Assembly (NCBI GenBank): GCA_051453625.1
Contig: JBOZIK010000001.1
Span: 254,812,016-254,834,817, forward strand
DNA length: 22,802 bases
Direction of reading: 5' to 3'
Origin: Welwitschia mirabilis
Taxonomy: Eukaryota > Gnetophyta > Gnetopsida > Welwitschiales
Of the stretch, positions 8,776-18,792 are shown in pieces; the stretch's first letter is position 1, and every line of letters begins with the position of its first letter. Under the pieces are notes generated by a model. That model saw only the letters and a program-made list of their open reading frames with translations, had not been told where the DNA came from and did no database searches. The position numbers and the translations under genes are program-made.

Positions 8776-9296
8776 ATTGTTAGGATCTGAAGGCACCCTA
8801 GAGGGGGTGGGGTGAATAGGTTATTAAAAATATTTTGCAATAGCAGTAATTTTAGATCTGAAAACACATGAACAAAAATAGTATACAATGATAAAGAAAA
8901 CACAAAACAAATGCACCAGATTTTTATAGTGCTTTGGCCAAGCTTACTCCACTCTCAAGGGGCAACAAACAGCTATCAACCACCTAGTTCGTTTATCTCT
9001 AGAGGGATCTTACAACAACTCCTTCACGCAGAGTTCGTACAACTTCTAGGCCACTGCTCAAATCCTTGAGCCACTTACAGCTTAGAATGTGAAAGAATGA
9101 TTTCTGATACAATAGTGCCTAGATCTAACATAGGTCTTCATTGTTTAGGAGCTCAAATAATAATCTTCTACTCAAGATGGATTGCTCAGTGTAGTACACT
9201 AGCTTTTAAAAAGTGAAGCAAGTTTGCTATAGTAGAACTTTAGCAATGCAGAATAATCTTTTTAAAGAGAGATGCATCTTTAAAATACAATAGAGA

Positions 9297-9306
9297 GGTA
9301 TTTATG
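9297..9306 (-). promoter_or_regulatory. TATA-like box of the E1 5' LTR
   Basis: The minus strand reads CATAAATACC. It lies downstream of the GGACGTCC array in the direction of element transcription, the expected place for the U3 core promoter. Confidence 0.55.
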
Positions 9307-9349
9307 TAGAAGAAGGATGCCTAGGGTTTAGATCCTTGAAGAATGCGCT

Positions 9350-9684
9350 AGACGTCCAAAAAGGAGCCATTGGAAAGTTGGAATCCACAGCTGACATCTA
9401 TAAACGGCTATATTTCCATGCCAATGAATAAAAGGCCAGACGTCCTATCAAGGGGATTCGGACGTCCTGGTTTTAATCTGCTTCTCCCAGAAAATTCAAT
9501 ATAGGATTGGACGTCCCGATTTTACAGGCCAGACGTCTCAGCAAAAATTACGGTATATAGGTCCGGACGTCCCAGGTTCACAAGGCGGATGTCTCATATA
9601 GTCAGACCGACTACAGGTCCGAATGTCCAGGTTTCACAGGGCAAACATCCTAGTATAGAAACCGAGCACTTGTTTAGACATCCT
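9350..9684. repeat. GGACGTCC paired-palindrome array, E1 5' LTR
   Basis: Copies start at 9350 (isolated), 9438, 9460, 9509, 9531, 9565, 9587, 9621, 9643 and 9676. Intervals from 9438 on are 22, 49, 22, 34, 22, 34, 22 and 33, the same order as the array at 568-838. The last half-unit is lost. The array lies upstream of the TATA-like box in element orientation. Confidence 0.9.
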
Positions 9685-9756
9685 AATCTGATGAAAACTT
9701 GTTTTCTGACTTATGAGTTTGATTCTCATCATTGAAAACACATGCTCCAATAGACT

Positions 9757-9773
9757 GCACCTTTGATAGGTGC
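9757..9773. other. Perfect hairpin next to the LTR end
   Basis: GCACCT and AGGTGC are complementary arms of six bases around a five-base loop (TTGAT). It lies five bases outside the LTR boundary. Confidence 0.6.
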
Positions 9774-9778
9774 AAACG

Positions 9779-9805
9779 CCCCCCAGCCCCCACACCCCTA
9801 CCCCC
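9779..9805 (-). other. G-quadruplex motif
   Basis: The plus strand has four C runs of 6, 5, 4 and 5 separated by 2, 3 and 2 bases, so the minus strand has four G runs of at least four with short loops. This fits the canonical quadruplex rule (i-motif on the plus strand). Confidence 0.8.
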
Positions 9806-9822
9806 ATTTCCTTTTTATGGGC

Positions 9823-9927
9823 GAACGTTCTCACCACTAAAAGAGTGGATGTTCGTACTCATTAACGATGGACGTTCCCTCCATTGTGTAAGTGCGGGCA
9901 TCCCCTCTCTTTTAGGGTGGACATCCC
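9823..9927. repeat. Second type of GGACGTTCC/GGACATCCC cluster outside the LTR
   Basis: Five motif-like copies start near 9823, 9847, 9870, 9896 and 9919 (GAACGTTCT, GGATGTTCG, GGACGTTCC, GGGCATCCC, GGACATCCC), spaced 23-26 bp. The single rhythm differs from the 21/35 alternation of the LTR arrays. GGTTCCAACA at 9975-9984 resembles an LTR terminus, so this may be the end of another diverged LTR. Confidence 0.5.
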
Positions 9928-9984
9928 CACTGCTAGACTATTGTAAAACTGTCATTTATGGCAGAGCTCATTACGGTTCCAACA

Positions 9985-10537
9985 GTCATATTTTGACGCG
10001 CTCTTTAAGACTGATTTGGTGAAAGATATTTCCTGGGGCTAGGCCCAGATTGGTGGCGATATAAATGAGATATGAAATCAAGATCTCTTGGAAATACCAA
10101 TCCTTTTTTTGCAACAACCATTTGTCTTTCTCTATATAAGAAAGAAATATCTTCAATTGTTGTTAATGTTCTTTTATTGATAGTGACCCTGCTTTGGATA
10201 TCATCCATTGAAGAAACCAACATTTAGAGATTTATCTTATAGCAATCATCCTGTGATACTTGTGCTTAAGGCATTCTGTTTCTTATTTTTTTGATTGTGG
10301 TTGAGTCTAAGCCAAGAAAAGACTCTGTGCTATACAAGGTTGATGATAGGCTTGAAATTATCTATGTTATAAAGGGATTGATGATCAGCCATAATTCACC
10401 AGTTGAAGAGATTGAAAGGAACTAGGGAAGGAGAATTATTTAACTCTCTCTGAAGAGTAGAGTAGACAGATTACTGAACCACTATAAAAATTCTTCTATG
10501 CTGATCTTTTCTTCTTTGTATTGCTTCTCTGATACCA
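9985..10537 (-). mobile_element. Probable 5' leader and stub of element E2
   Basis: This is the sequence on the internal side of a second primer site (10538-10550). Unlike E1, no gag start follows at 50 bases. An open stretch of 72 codons (10223-10005) with an in-frame Met read MDDIQSRVTI is present. It has no motif I recognise. The element appears truncated to this stub. Confidence 0.45.
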
Positions 10538-10550
10538 GGCTCTGATACCA
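10538..10550 (-). promoter_or_regulatory. Primer-binding site, initiator tRNA-Met (E2)
   Basis: The minus strand reads TGGTATCAGAGCC, identical to the E1 site and again two bases from an LTR end. The first ten bases are repeated just beyond it (CTCTGATACCAGGCTCTGATACC), a small local duplication. Confidence 0.92.
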
Positions 10551-10552
10551 AT

Positions 10553-10855
10553 TGTTAAGATCGATAGGTGCCCTAGAAAAGGGAGGGAGGATGGGGGGTG
10601 AATACGGTAAAATAAAAGTATTGCTAAAAACAAATAGAATCAGATTTTGCACTAATTAAAGAATAGCATGAAAATAGCACAAGGAAAAACAAATGACTAA
10701 TGCACCGGAGTTATAGTGGTTTGGCAATCCTTGCCTACTCCACTCACAAGGGCAGCAACGTGCTTTCAGCCTCCTAGTTCCCTTAACCAACACCCAGCAA
10801 CTTGGGTAAAGAACAATACCCTTTTCTAAGGGTTATAAGCAATCCCTTCTCTTGG
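10553..10855 (-). repeat. Partial LTR of element E2
   Basis: Starts TGTTAAGATCGATAGG and closely follows the solo LTR at 15216-15507 (shared GATTTTGCACTAATTAAAGA, GCAGCAACGTGCTTTCAGCC and CAATCCCTTCTCTTGG). It stops at an N gap; the sequence beyond the gap no longer matches that LTR. Confidence 0.9.
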
Positions 10856-10955
10856 NNNNNNNNNNNNNNNNNNNNNNNNNNNNNNNNNNNNNNNNNNNNN
10901 NNNNNNNNNNNNNNNNNNNNNNNNNNNNNNNNNNNNNNNNNNNNNNNNNNNNNNN
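10856..10955. other. Assembly gap (100 N)
   Basis: Exactly 100 N, commonly used for gaps of unknown size. It cuts the E2 LTR. Confidence 0.98.
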
Positions 10956-12872
10956 TAACATAAAATAGCAAATTATGGGGCTAGTAGCAATTACATACTA
11001 CAATTGAACACAATCGGAATAGTCAACAATTTCTACACAAACACTCTAATGAGCTTCATACATCATACTACTTGGGCTTTGTGCATCATACACTAATATG
11101 AAGCCCAAAAAGTCTTCCAAGCCTATTTGTAGATGCCTAGTCCCAATAGTCGATCACATTTTGACATGTGATAAGTCACCACTAAACCCTAAATTTGTCC
11201 ATAAATACCCTAATAAAGCCTCATTTTTTAATCCTATTGTCATCATAATCATCTGCTTACTATCCAAGTTATTACTGTACTTCTACCGTCATCCTCTACT
11301 GAGCCTAGGCTGAAACATCTTTTGGAACACATCCTTAATCTCATCTTAACCACTCATCTATCATCTCTAAACCTTGAAAGCAATCATTGTAAAATTAATA
11401 TGTATATTTTAGATATGCATGGGCCTTTTGTAATGTTGTTTTCTCAATGAAAAGGAGCTTCCAATTTGTTACATATTTTGCTCTCATTGTAGTTTTGCAT
11501 ATTTTCCATTTGAGCTCTATAAGTTTTAACATTTTAGCATTTTATAGCTCTCATATTTCCATTTACTATTTTTGTTTTTTTTCTCTTGAATGAAATAAAC
11601 CCCAAAACCCTTTTACCCTTATCAAATTAGCTGATCATACTATCGCTTGACATAAAAATCTCACCTTTGTCCATATTGTAAAACCCTAGCTAGGGCTTAT
11701 CTCACAGGGGTCAAAAGTCTTACCCTTACACTCGCCACATGTCAAAACATGATAAGTGGCCACCCTTAGGGTTTTGAAGAGATAGGAGAATCCAAACATA
11801 GACAGTAAGGGTATTTTGGGAATTGACAAGGGCTGGATGCCTTATGTGAGAAAGTTGGACTCCCAAGGTGAGAAATTGAGTGATGACATCTCAAGAATTT
11901 TAAGATGAAATTTAGGATTTCCAAAATTGGATGAGAAAAAATAAGGTGATAAAAAAAGGTTTGGTCATTGTTAACATGTAAAAATTGACATCTTGATCAA
12001 GTTAAATGACCAAGTTATCTCAATGGGAGACATTAATATAATTGATGTATCACAAAAACAAGTCTTCTATTGATTTTATATAAAAATTATGGACTTATTG
12101 TTTGCCCATGACATTTCTGAGGTATCTAATGCATCTTGAAGAATATGCCAAAAGTTGATGATCAATCAAGCTAAAATGTCGACACCACCAGCCAGCATCC
12201 AAAATCTGATCGTAGCTTTAGAGTGATCTAGATTTAATTTAAGTTAAAACTCAGTTATCATTCTTCCACATGGATAATTGGGATTGGCTAATCAGAATTT
12301 ACACAACCTTGCTAACTTGCAAGTTACGAAAAGAAAGATAAAAGAAAACAGAAAAGGGAGTTGATGAATTTAAGTTGAAACTTCATTTGGAAAGTGGAAA
12401 GCAAGCAAGCTCCCAGTGTTGCTTGATTCATCCTCCTGCAAATCCTTACCCAACCATATGTTGCATAATCCTAAAACAAACTTCAGACCATTAAGTGTAA
12501 AGGCATAGTTCATGGTGACATAATCTCATTCACCATTTAATTTTGATCAATTAGATTGTTATTGATCCCACAACCTTATAATAAAAATGGAAAGTACAAA
12601 CTAACTATGTGCAAGATCCATGAAATTACTAAGGCTATGAACCAATTAACAAATCAAATTCACTTGGCTGACCCAAGTAAAACTCAATGTGTGTTGCTAC
12701 TTAAGCATTCCTAGTACAAATTGAATTGAAACTAACAATCAAAAGAGCAACTCTTTAGGATTGAAATAGAAATGATGCACATTACATCAAAGATGAAGGA
12801 AATAGGAAGGACTCCTCAAGCTCCTTGAATGCATGTTCACTCCCCAAGGAAGTATTCAGAAGGCCATTGCAT
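10956..12872. other. AT-rich intergenic stretch, no gene recognised
   Basis: No reading frame of interest is visible on either strand. A palindrome-like CCACATGTC-AAAA-CATG (about 11736-11755), and a similar TCACATTTTGACATGTGA near 11155-11172, each lie close to a GATAAGTNNCCAC stretch and a telo-box-like AAACCCTAA/TTAGGGTTT. This suggests an old small duplication or MITE-like remnant. Confidence 0.5.
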
Positions 12873-12882
12873 NNNNNNNNNN
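12873..12882. other. Assembly gap (10 N)
   Basis: Ten unknown bases, probably a short unresolved join. Confidence 0.98.
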
Positions 12883-15210
12883 GACGCTCTAGAGGTTCCA
12901 TGCTTTCACGGAATGAAGAATGTTTACAATGAAGGGTTCAAAGCCCTTTTATAGGTGAACATTGGGGGTGGGGTTGGTTACAAGCTCTTGGCTTGTAGTT
13001 TGTTATTTCTTCCATTTGGTAGAGATTCCTATGGCAACACCAACAAGTCATTAAGGCATAACTTACGAGCCACATTATCAAATACTTGAATCCTTGGTCT
13101 CATTATCATTATTATGTTTATGTTTACTCCTTTTTCATCTACATTGTATTGGAATGTTAGTAAGAGATAAACGACTCACCAAAGTATATTAGAACTTTAA
13201 CTAAGTACTTATGTTATTCTTACTTCACATATGATTTTATAAAAGACACTTATCGCAACATTTTGTAAGAGAGTTATACAAAAAGGAGAAACTTAGAATG
13301 AATAAAGACACCTTTAATATAATGTAGTGCCTTCAATTCCTCATCTAAATCTTTATCTTCGTTATTTGAATACTCTGGTTGCAATGGACTAGCTTGGAAG
13401 TTCTAGTTATCAAAGCCTCTAGGCCATCATTTCCGTTCTTGAAATGTCATAACTCTAATAACCTTACTTCGACGTGCTTTCATGCTCTTTCCAAACCTCC
13501 AATATCTTTTTTTGGTACAACTTAGTCCAGTTGTCCCTTAAGACTTCATATTTACTCTCAAGCTTAGTTGTCTTCTTTTATTTACCTTAAAACAAATTTT
13601 TATATACACATGCTTCAAAATAACAAGAGGCATCCAATTCACTAAGACCCTCCAATAGCTCATTGTTCTTCCTAATTTGCCTTCTTTCATTACCTTCGCT
13701 GCTACAAAGTTATGTTGATTAAGTCTTTTGGATTCATCTCTGACTACTTGTTTCTAGGAGTATTTATTCTTTAGCCTTCTTTTCCTAAACAAATCTACAT
13801 GTTTTTCTTTAAAATAAGGTAGCATATAAAAGTCTTTGATATTATCTACCTACAATTATTTAAAACCTCTAGAAGATTCAAAAGTTAGCTAAAATCAAGT
13901 AAAAATCTATTATATTGCTCTTATTATTTGAACTCCATAGCAGATCTCTATTCCAATCGTGCTTAGTAGTTTCTTCTTCATGCTTCATTGTGTCTTCCCA
14001 CATATGGCATCGTATCTGACAATGTAGGTTTAATGTTTTACTAGTCATGCAACTAAACACAATCAAATTTTAGTTAGTATTTTGAATAACATCATATACA
14101 TGAGTAATTAACGATAAGAGAAATAGGGATAAGAAAAACCTCTTGAATGTAATGTTGTTGATTGTGGTTTCATTTTCTTCATGATCCATGTGAGTCATTT
14201 CGCTTTTTCATCTGCAACAATTATGTTGTGCAACACATGGAGAACTAGAGGATAGACCCTACTTCGATCCTTAACAACAACTTAGCAAATGAATGCTTCT
14301 ACTAGGCCAAGGTATGATGGCTTTGTATTTGAAATGTCCAACTTATTTTCAAGCAAGACAAGACTTATGGCCTTTGATTTGGACATATATACGATTTCAT
14401 TTTTTGATTTGCCCTTCTTGAAACTCCAATCCTCATTCTATTATAGCTACCATGAATGAGGGACACAAGATCTGCATCCACTACACATGCCTCATAAACC
14501 CACTTGGATTAATACAAGCTCATCGACATCTTGGAAACTCCTTATTAAATAGTCAATATCACTTATAAAAGTTTATATATCGTATGGATGTTATACCACC
14601 TATTAGAGTCTCTTTTTCTCTCTTGATGATCGTACCCCTATTGTTAACTCCATTAGAGATACCCTAGCTTTGTACTGTGTCCAAAGATTAGTTAAGATAA
14701 TTAAGAGAAACAGCACTAGTGTCGGAATGTGAGACATTGTGTTAAACTACTAATCCTGCAACCTGCATCCTTGAAGCCCTATTCACTTACAAAGCCTTTG
14801 GTACCAGGCTAGATAATGGAAGCATTATGATAACTTTTCACATTCTGAAACATATAGACATAAATAATCATGTCGAAAAATGAAATTAATTTTCTAACTT
14901 AGGTAGGTACACTTGAACTAGTTATCTTCATAACACATCTGGTGTTCATAACTAGCTAATAGGAAAATTATAAGTTTGATGAAAATGCAAATAACTGGTT
15001 CTTTAATGTAAGAAATTTTGCTCGGGATAAGCTTCATTTATCTAGCACCCTATAGTCTTTTACTTTGAAGAGTGGGTTGTCTTGTTCAAAGACGATCTTA
15101 ATGGTCTAGATCAATGATGCATGTGGGATTCAATCCCATTTGACCACAATCCATACTCTGATTTGACAAATTGATTGATTGAATGAAAATTATGTTCACA
15201 ATCCCATGTC
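12883..15210. other. AT-rich stretch with weak coding-like remnant on the minus strand
   Basis: No intact gene. Between about 14140 and 14420 one minus-strand frame stays open for some 90 codons with two stops (containing NKLDISNTKPSYLGLVEAF and LVLHVLHNIIVADEKAK). It has an amphipathic, protein-like look, but I do not recognise a family. It could be a decayed exon or chance. Confidence 0.35.
12944..12954 (-). promoter_or_regulatory. TATA-like box, possible LTR promoter
   Basis: The minus strand reads CTATAAAAGGG followed by CTTTGAACCCTTCATTG, a layout like a plant LTR U3/R junction. No LTR ends are proven around it. Confidence 0.3.
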
Positions 15211-15215
15211 CAAGT
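15211..15215. repeat. Target-site duplication CAAGT (left)
   Basis: CAAGT directly precedes the TGTTAGG start of the solo LTR and is repeated at 16294-16298 just after its end. Confidence 0.8.
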
Positions 15216-15714
15216 TGTTAGGATCGATAGGCACCCTAAAGGGGGAGTGAATAGGGTAAAATCAAAGTATTGATTAAAACCAAACAGAATTAGATTTTGC
15301 ACTAATTAAAGAATAGCATGAAAAAGGCACAAAGAAAAACAAATGAGTAGTGCACTAGATTTATAGTGGTTCAACAATCCTTGCCTACTTCACTCACAGG
15401 GGCAGCAACGTGCTTTCAGCCTCCTGGTTCCCTTAACCAACACCTAGCAACTTGGGCAAAGAACAATACCCTTCTCCAAGGGTTACAAGCAATCCCTTCT
15501 CTTGGGATGCATAGGATCACTCCAAAGAGCCACTAGAGAGAATGAGAATAAGAAAGTCTGATGGTGTAGATGCCTTTAGCATAGCACATCAGCAAGTAAG
15601 CACAAAAGCTCCAAATACAAATGATAGCTTAGTGAAGTACAGATTGTGAGTAAATCTCATAGTTCAATACAATACAATCATAGAGCATTAGTCACTTTAG
15701 GAACCCTTTTTCGT

Positions 15715-15724
15715 TTTTTATATG
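15715..15724 (-). promoter_or_regulatory. TATA-like box of the E3 solo LTR
   Basis: The minus strand reads CATATAAAAA. It is about 160 bp downstream of the array in element orientation. Confidence 0.45.
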
Positions 15725-15883
15725 CTAAGGTTTTTGAGATAACGGTTGGAGCCTCAAGGTTGAAGCCCTAACTGTTGAACTGCAACCCTAGCTGTTTGTG
15801 CCGCTACCCTGGTCGTCTGAAAATTAAACAATGTCACTCTGGCGGCTGCAACGTTCATATTTTGTTTTAACATTCACTAAGCC

Positions 15884-16210
15884 AAATGTCCCAATTTTTT
15901 AGACCGGACGTCCCGGTTGTAATAGTTGATTCCTGTGACAAACTGAGAAGAGTCTCGGATGTCCCAGATGAGAATCCGGACATCCCCATACTTGATTTCC
16001 GTATAAAGGGTCAGACGTCCCGGTGACACACCTCAAACATCCCCATACATTCGACTGCGTACAGGGTCGGACATCCCGACTGAAAATTGCGGATCTCCCC
16101 ATACATTTAACCGCGTACAGGGTCGGACATCCCGACTGAAAACTCCAAACGTCCCTATACATTTAACCACGTACAGGGTCGGACGTCTCGACTGAAACTT
16201 CAGACGTCCC
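15884..16210. repeat. GGACGTCC paired-palindrome array, E3 solo LTR
   Basis: Twelve copies start at 15884, 15906, 15957, 15978, 16013, 16035, 16069, 16091, 16125, 16147, 16181 and 16202. Intervals are 22, 51, 21, 35, 22, 34, 22, 34, 22, 34 and 21. The last units are nearly uniform (GTACAGGGTCGGAC and CATTTAACC recur), so the 56-bp unit was amplified recently in the family's history. Confidence 0.92.
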
Positions 16211-16293
16211 AGATAGCACAACTTCTGATTTGCACAAATTTTAGAAATGCTACTGCCTATCCTTCATCATCACTGAAACACTGGATACTACGA

Positions 16294-16298
16294 CAAGT
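16294..16298. repeat. Target-site duplication CAAGT (right)
   Basis: Partner of 15211-15215. Confidence 0.8.
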
Positions 16299-16321
16299 TC
16301 TTCCACAATGACCACAACCAT

Positions 16322-16601
16322 GGAAATGACCACTATGGTAGAAACCTATGTTAAAGAGGTTGATGAAACACCACTATTTCAAGGTTCAATGACCTTTTTT
16401 TGACACGAGTTAAGAGAGCATCTTGTCAATCTATTCCTTGTTTTGTAGAAAGGCTAGCTTACCTCTTACAGACCTTTAAAGTTGTGAACATGGAATTTGT
16501 GGAGGGGTCTTTCAAACCTTACTAAAAATCGTACCTGCATTGTCAAAGTCAATGTTCATAAAAAATGGGCTCTATGTTTCATCTAGGTTAAGATTGTTAG
16601 A
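16322..16601 (+). repeat. Diverged direct repeat, copy 1
   Basis: About 280 bp matching 16946-17222, roughly three quarters identical by eye. Shared blocks include CTATGGTAGAA, CAAAGTTGTGAA, TTACTAAAAATC and TCAAAGTCA. In one frame both copies read a similar peptide (EMTTMVETYVKEVDE against EMAAMVEVCVK). This suggests decayed coding DNA, but later stops interrupt and no family is recognised. Confidence 0.75.
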
Positions 16602-16945
16602 AACTTAAACTATGTGTGCAGATCTTCTCTAAGAATTCATTGATCTGTTTACTTAATCATTTTAATGTTATTAACAATATTGTGAGATTAGATTGTGATG
16701 TCCCTAAATAAGTGTGGGTCACAAGTCATGCATCAGTGTCCACAAGACTTCCTATAATCTTTAAAATCCCATCAAATCCAAAAATCCCTTCATTTTTATC
16801 TACACCATTTCAAAAGATTGATATCTCATCATGGGCTTGATATCTCATTCAGCCTCAACATGTCCGATAGGCCTACTATCTCTAATTATGTCTGGTCACC
16901 TTCAGCATTTGATGTAATAGTATTTTTAAAATATGCAGAAAATGC

Positions 16946-17222
16946 GGAAATGGCCGCTATGGTAGAAGTCTGTGTTAAGAGTTTGATGAAGCACCACTAC
17001 TGCAAGGTCGAATGACCTCTTTTAACATAAGCCAAGAGAGCATCGTGTTAATTTATTCATTCTTTTGAAGAAAGACCAACTTACTCCTCGAATACCTTCA
17101 AAGTTGTGAAGAAGGGATCTGTGGAGGGTTCTTTGAAACTTTACTAAAAATCCTAACCGAACTCTCAAAGTCAGAGTACATTAAAAATGAGCTTTGTGTT
17201 CCATTCATGTCAAGAATGTTAG
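16946..17222 (+). repeat. Diverged direct repeat, copy 2
   Basis: Partner of 16322-16601, offset by about 624 bp. One base is lost after GTTAAGAG, which shifts the frame relative to copy 1. The 340 bases between the copies hold no recognised feature. Confidence 0.75.
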
Positions 17223-18792
17223 AGTGTGTTTCTAGATTCTTATTGACGTACATTTAATGTTCAAACATTAAGTTATCATTTTGCCCTTTGCATGTCTAAA
17301 CCTTAGAATTGTGTAGAATGGATTAAATTTGAATTCTCTAGTTATAACCCTATGTTTGTTTGTAGCCTTTCTGAATCTATAAATACCCCTTCTATTGATT
17401 GTGTCAAGAACTAATGGTTGTGTTATCATTTTGAAATCTTTCTCTAAGTAATGTAAGCTTTATCTGTTCTCTCTTCTTTCTGTATATTCTAGACCTACCT
17501 TTATCATATCAGTCTCTTGAAGTCGTTCCTATAGTTTCATGTCATGAATTTGTCACAGCACTCATCCATACAAAAATCTAATAATTTGAGGTTAGGACTG
17601 AGTCTTGAATGTCTGCTTGTGCAAAGGCCAAAGGCACTTCTAGAAAACTTGTTATTTCTACTATGAAGTATTAAAAGAAATATGAAATCTAGCCTATTTG
17701 ACCAATTCTAAGAGTAGAGTAGGTTTGGCTAGCCTCCCAAATACTGTAAATGCGTGTGTAACTTTTTTTTTACTTTATTTTGTCTTTTTTTCTTTTTTAT
17801 TCAATTTTGATACACTATACTACTTGCTTGTGCATATTTTATGCGATTGAAGTAATCATAGAGGTTTAGAGGATTGATTTCCAATTTCTCCATGTTCTAT
17901 TAAACTTTAATTCAAGTTAATTCCTCTTTTCACTATTTTTTTTTGGCGCGTTTCAAAATTCTTAGAACATCTTTGTATTCAATGGCCTCCTTCACTACTT
18001 AGTTCCTTTCCTTTAATCAATATGAGAGCCTGGTTGGCTTTTCCATACTTACACACACCTAAAGATCAGATTCAAGGTGACTTATGACTATGATGGTTTA
18101 TTTTTTGTTTTATGTATTAAACTACCTTTGTCCCTTATTTTATTTTCGTTGTTCTTTCAAGATGTCAACTAAGGATTGGGCTTTATCATAGAACCTTTTT
18201 GCATGTTCTGAACTTTTGATCTATTTTTTATTTTGTATAGTTTAAGTTAGAACCATGAGCATCAATACCATCCAAGCCTCGTCCTATGTGTATGACTTCA
18301 TCATTCTTATATATATTTTATAGAATTGTAAGTTTTGTTTATTGCTTCATTATCAACCACATTATTGTTAACTTACATGTCTTAAACTTCAAACTATGAG
18401 ATATATGTATTTAATTTGTATTATCATATTTGTTGATTTAATTGTTTTAGGATATTACCTCTTGTTCAATTTTTAGTTCTTGAACTATTTATACCATTTG
18501 ATATGCTAATATAGTATGATTATTTATCTCCCATTGGATTTTGTGACATCTTATTTATTTTAAGCGAATTGACCTATAGTGCTATCTTGGCCAAGTCTCC
18601 ACCTCACTTAAAATGAGATTGTGTTTGACCAATTTAATTTCCTCCCATAGATATTTTCCATGATATCTTTTCATCTAGTCCAATGATCACTCATTTAACC
18701 TTTTTAGTTATGTAGATTTGATGAATTATCTTGCTGCCCTATCCATTGCTACATACGGTGTAAATGAAGTTTGAGGATTTGGTAGGAGACTG
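17223..18792. other. AT-rich spacer with one TATA-like site
   Basis: No gene seen. CTATAAATAC at 17378-17387, followed by a pyrimidine-rich stretch, looks like a core promoter or LTR U3/R junction on the plus strand, without provable LTR ends. A T-rich stretch lies at about 17763-17800. Confidence 0.4.

Larger units (their letters stand above)
540..9752 (-). mobile_element. Ty1/copia LTR retrotransposon E1, near full length but defective
   Basis: In element order (minus strand) it has a 5' LTR at 8778-9752, a tRNA-Met primer site at 8763-8775, gag, protease, pre-integrase zinc region, integrase, RT and RNase H in copia order, an extra ORF, a polypurine tract at 907-920, and a 3' LTR from 906 leftwards interrupted by another LTR. 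Integrase preceding RT defines Ty1/copia. A large gag, a zinc knuckle just before protease, and a third ORF before the 3' LTR suggest a SIRE-like lineage, which is an inference. LTR divergence is about 14% over the 131 bp I compared by eye, so the insertion is old. No ORF is intact. Two N gaps fall inside. Confidence 0.93.
8778..9752 (-). repeat. 5' LTR of copia element E1
   Basis: In plus reading it starts TGTTAGGATC next to the primer site and ends CCAATA at 9747-9752, aligned with CCAACA at 901-906, so the terminal dinucleotide has mutated (CA to TA). Its length is 975 bp. Start and middle (ACCCTAGAGGGGG, then TATAGTG-TTTGGC and CTTACTCCACTC) match the LTRs at 10553 and 15216. U3 holds the GGACGTCC array and U3/R a TATA-like box. 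Confidence 0.92.
15216..16293 (-). mobile_element. Solo LTR of the GGACGTCC copia family (E3)
   Basis: Starts TGTTAGGATCGATAGGCACC and matches E2 (10553-10855) over its first 290 bases, then the nested LTR (1-539) over its array and tail. It ends TACGA at 16289-16293, aligned with CAACA of the other copies, with CAAGT on both sides. There is no polypurine tract, primer site or coding sequence next to it. It is therefore a solo LTR of 1078 bp left by recombination. The orientation is the same as E1. Confidence 0.86.

Noticed and set aside
9634-10022. Overlapping open stretches on both strands at the LTR edge
   Set aside because: Composition is driven by the C-rich quadruplex tract and no family motif is seen.
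10578-10600. Second G-quadruplex at the start of the E2 LTR
   Set aside because: Only two separate G3 runs plus one G6 run, so it does not meet the four-run rule.
15899-16221. Minus-strand open stretches with repeated RDVRPCT-like peptides in the solo LTR
   Set aside because: They are translations of the 56-bp DNA array; the peptide repeat follows the DNA repeat and the stretches lie in LTR U3.
17223-17620. A plus-strand LTR starting TGTTAGAG with a TATA box and a degenerate primer site
   Set aside because: The second LTR, target duplication and a convincing primer site are missing, so only the TATA-like site is kept.
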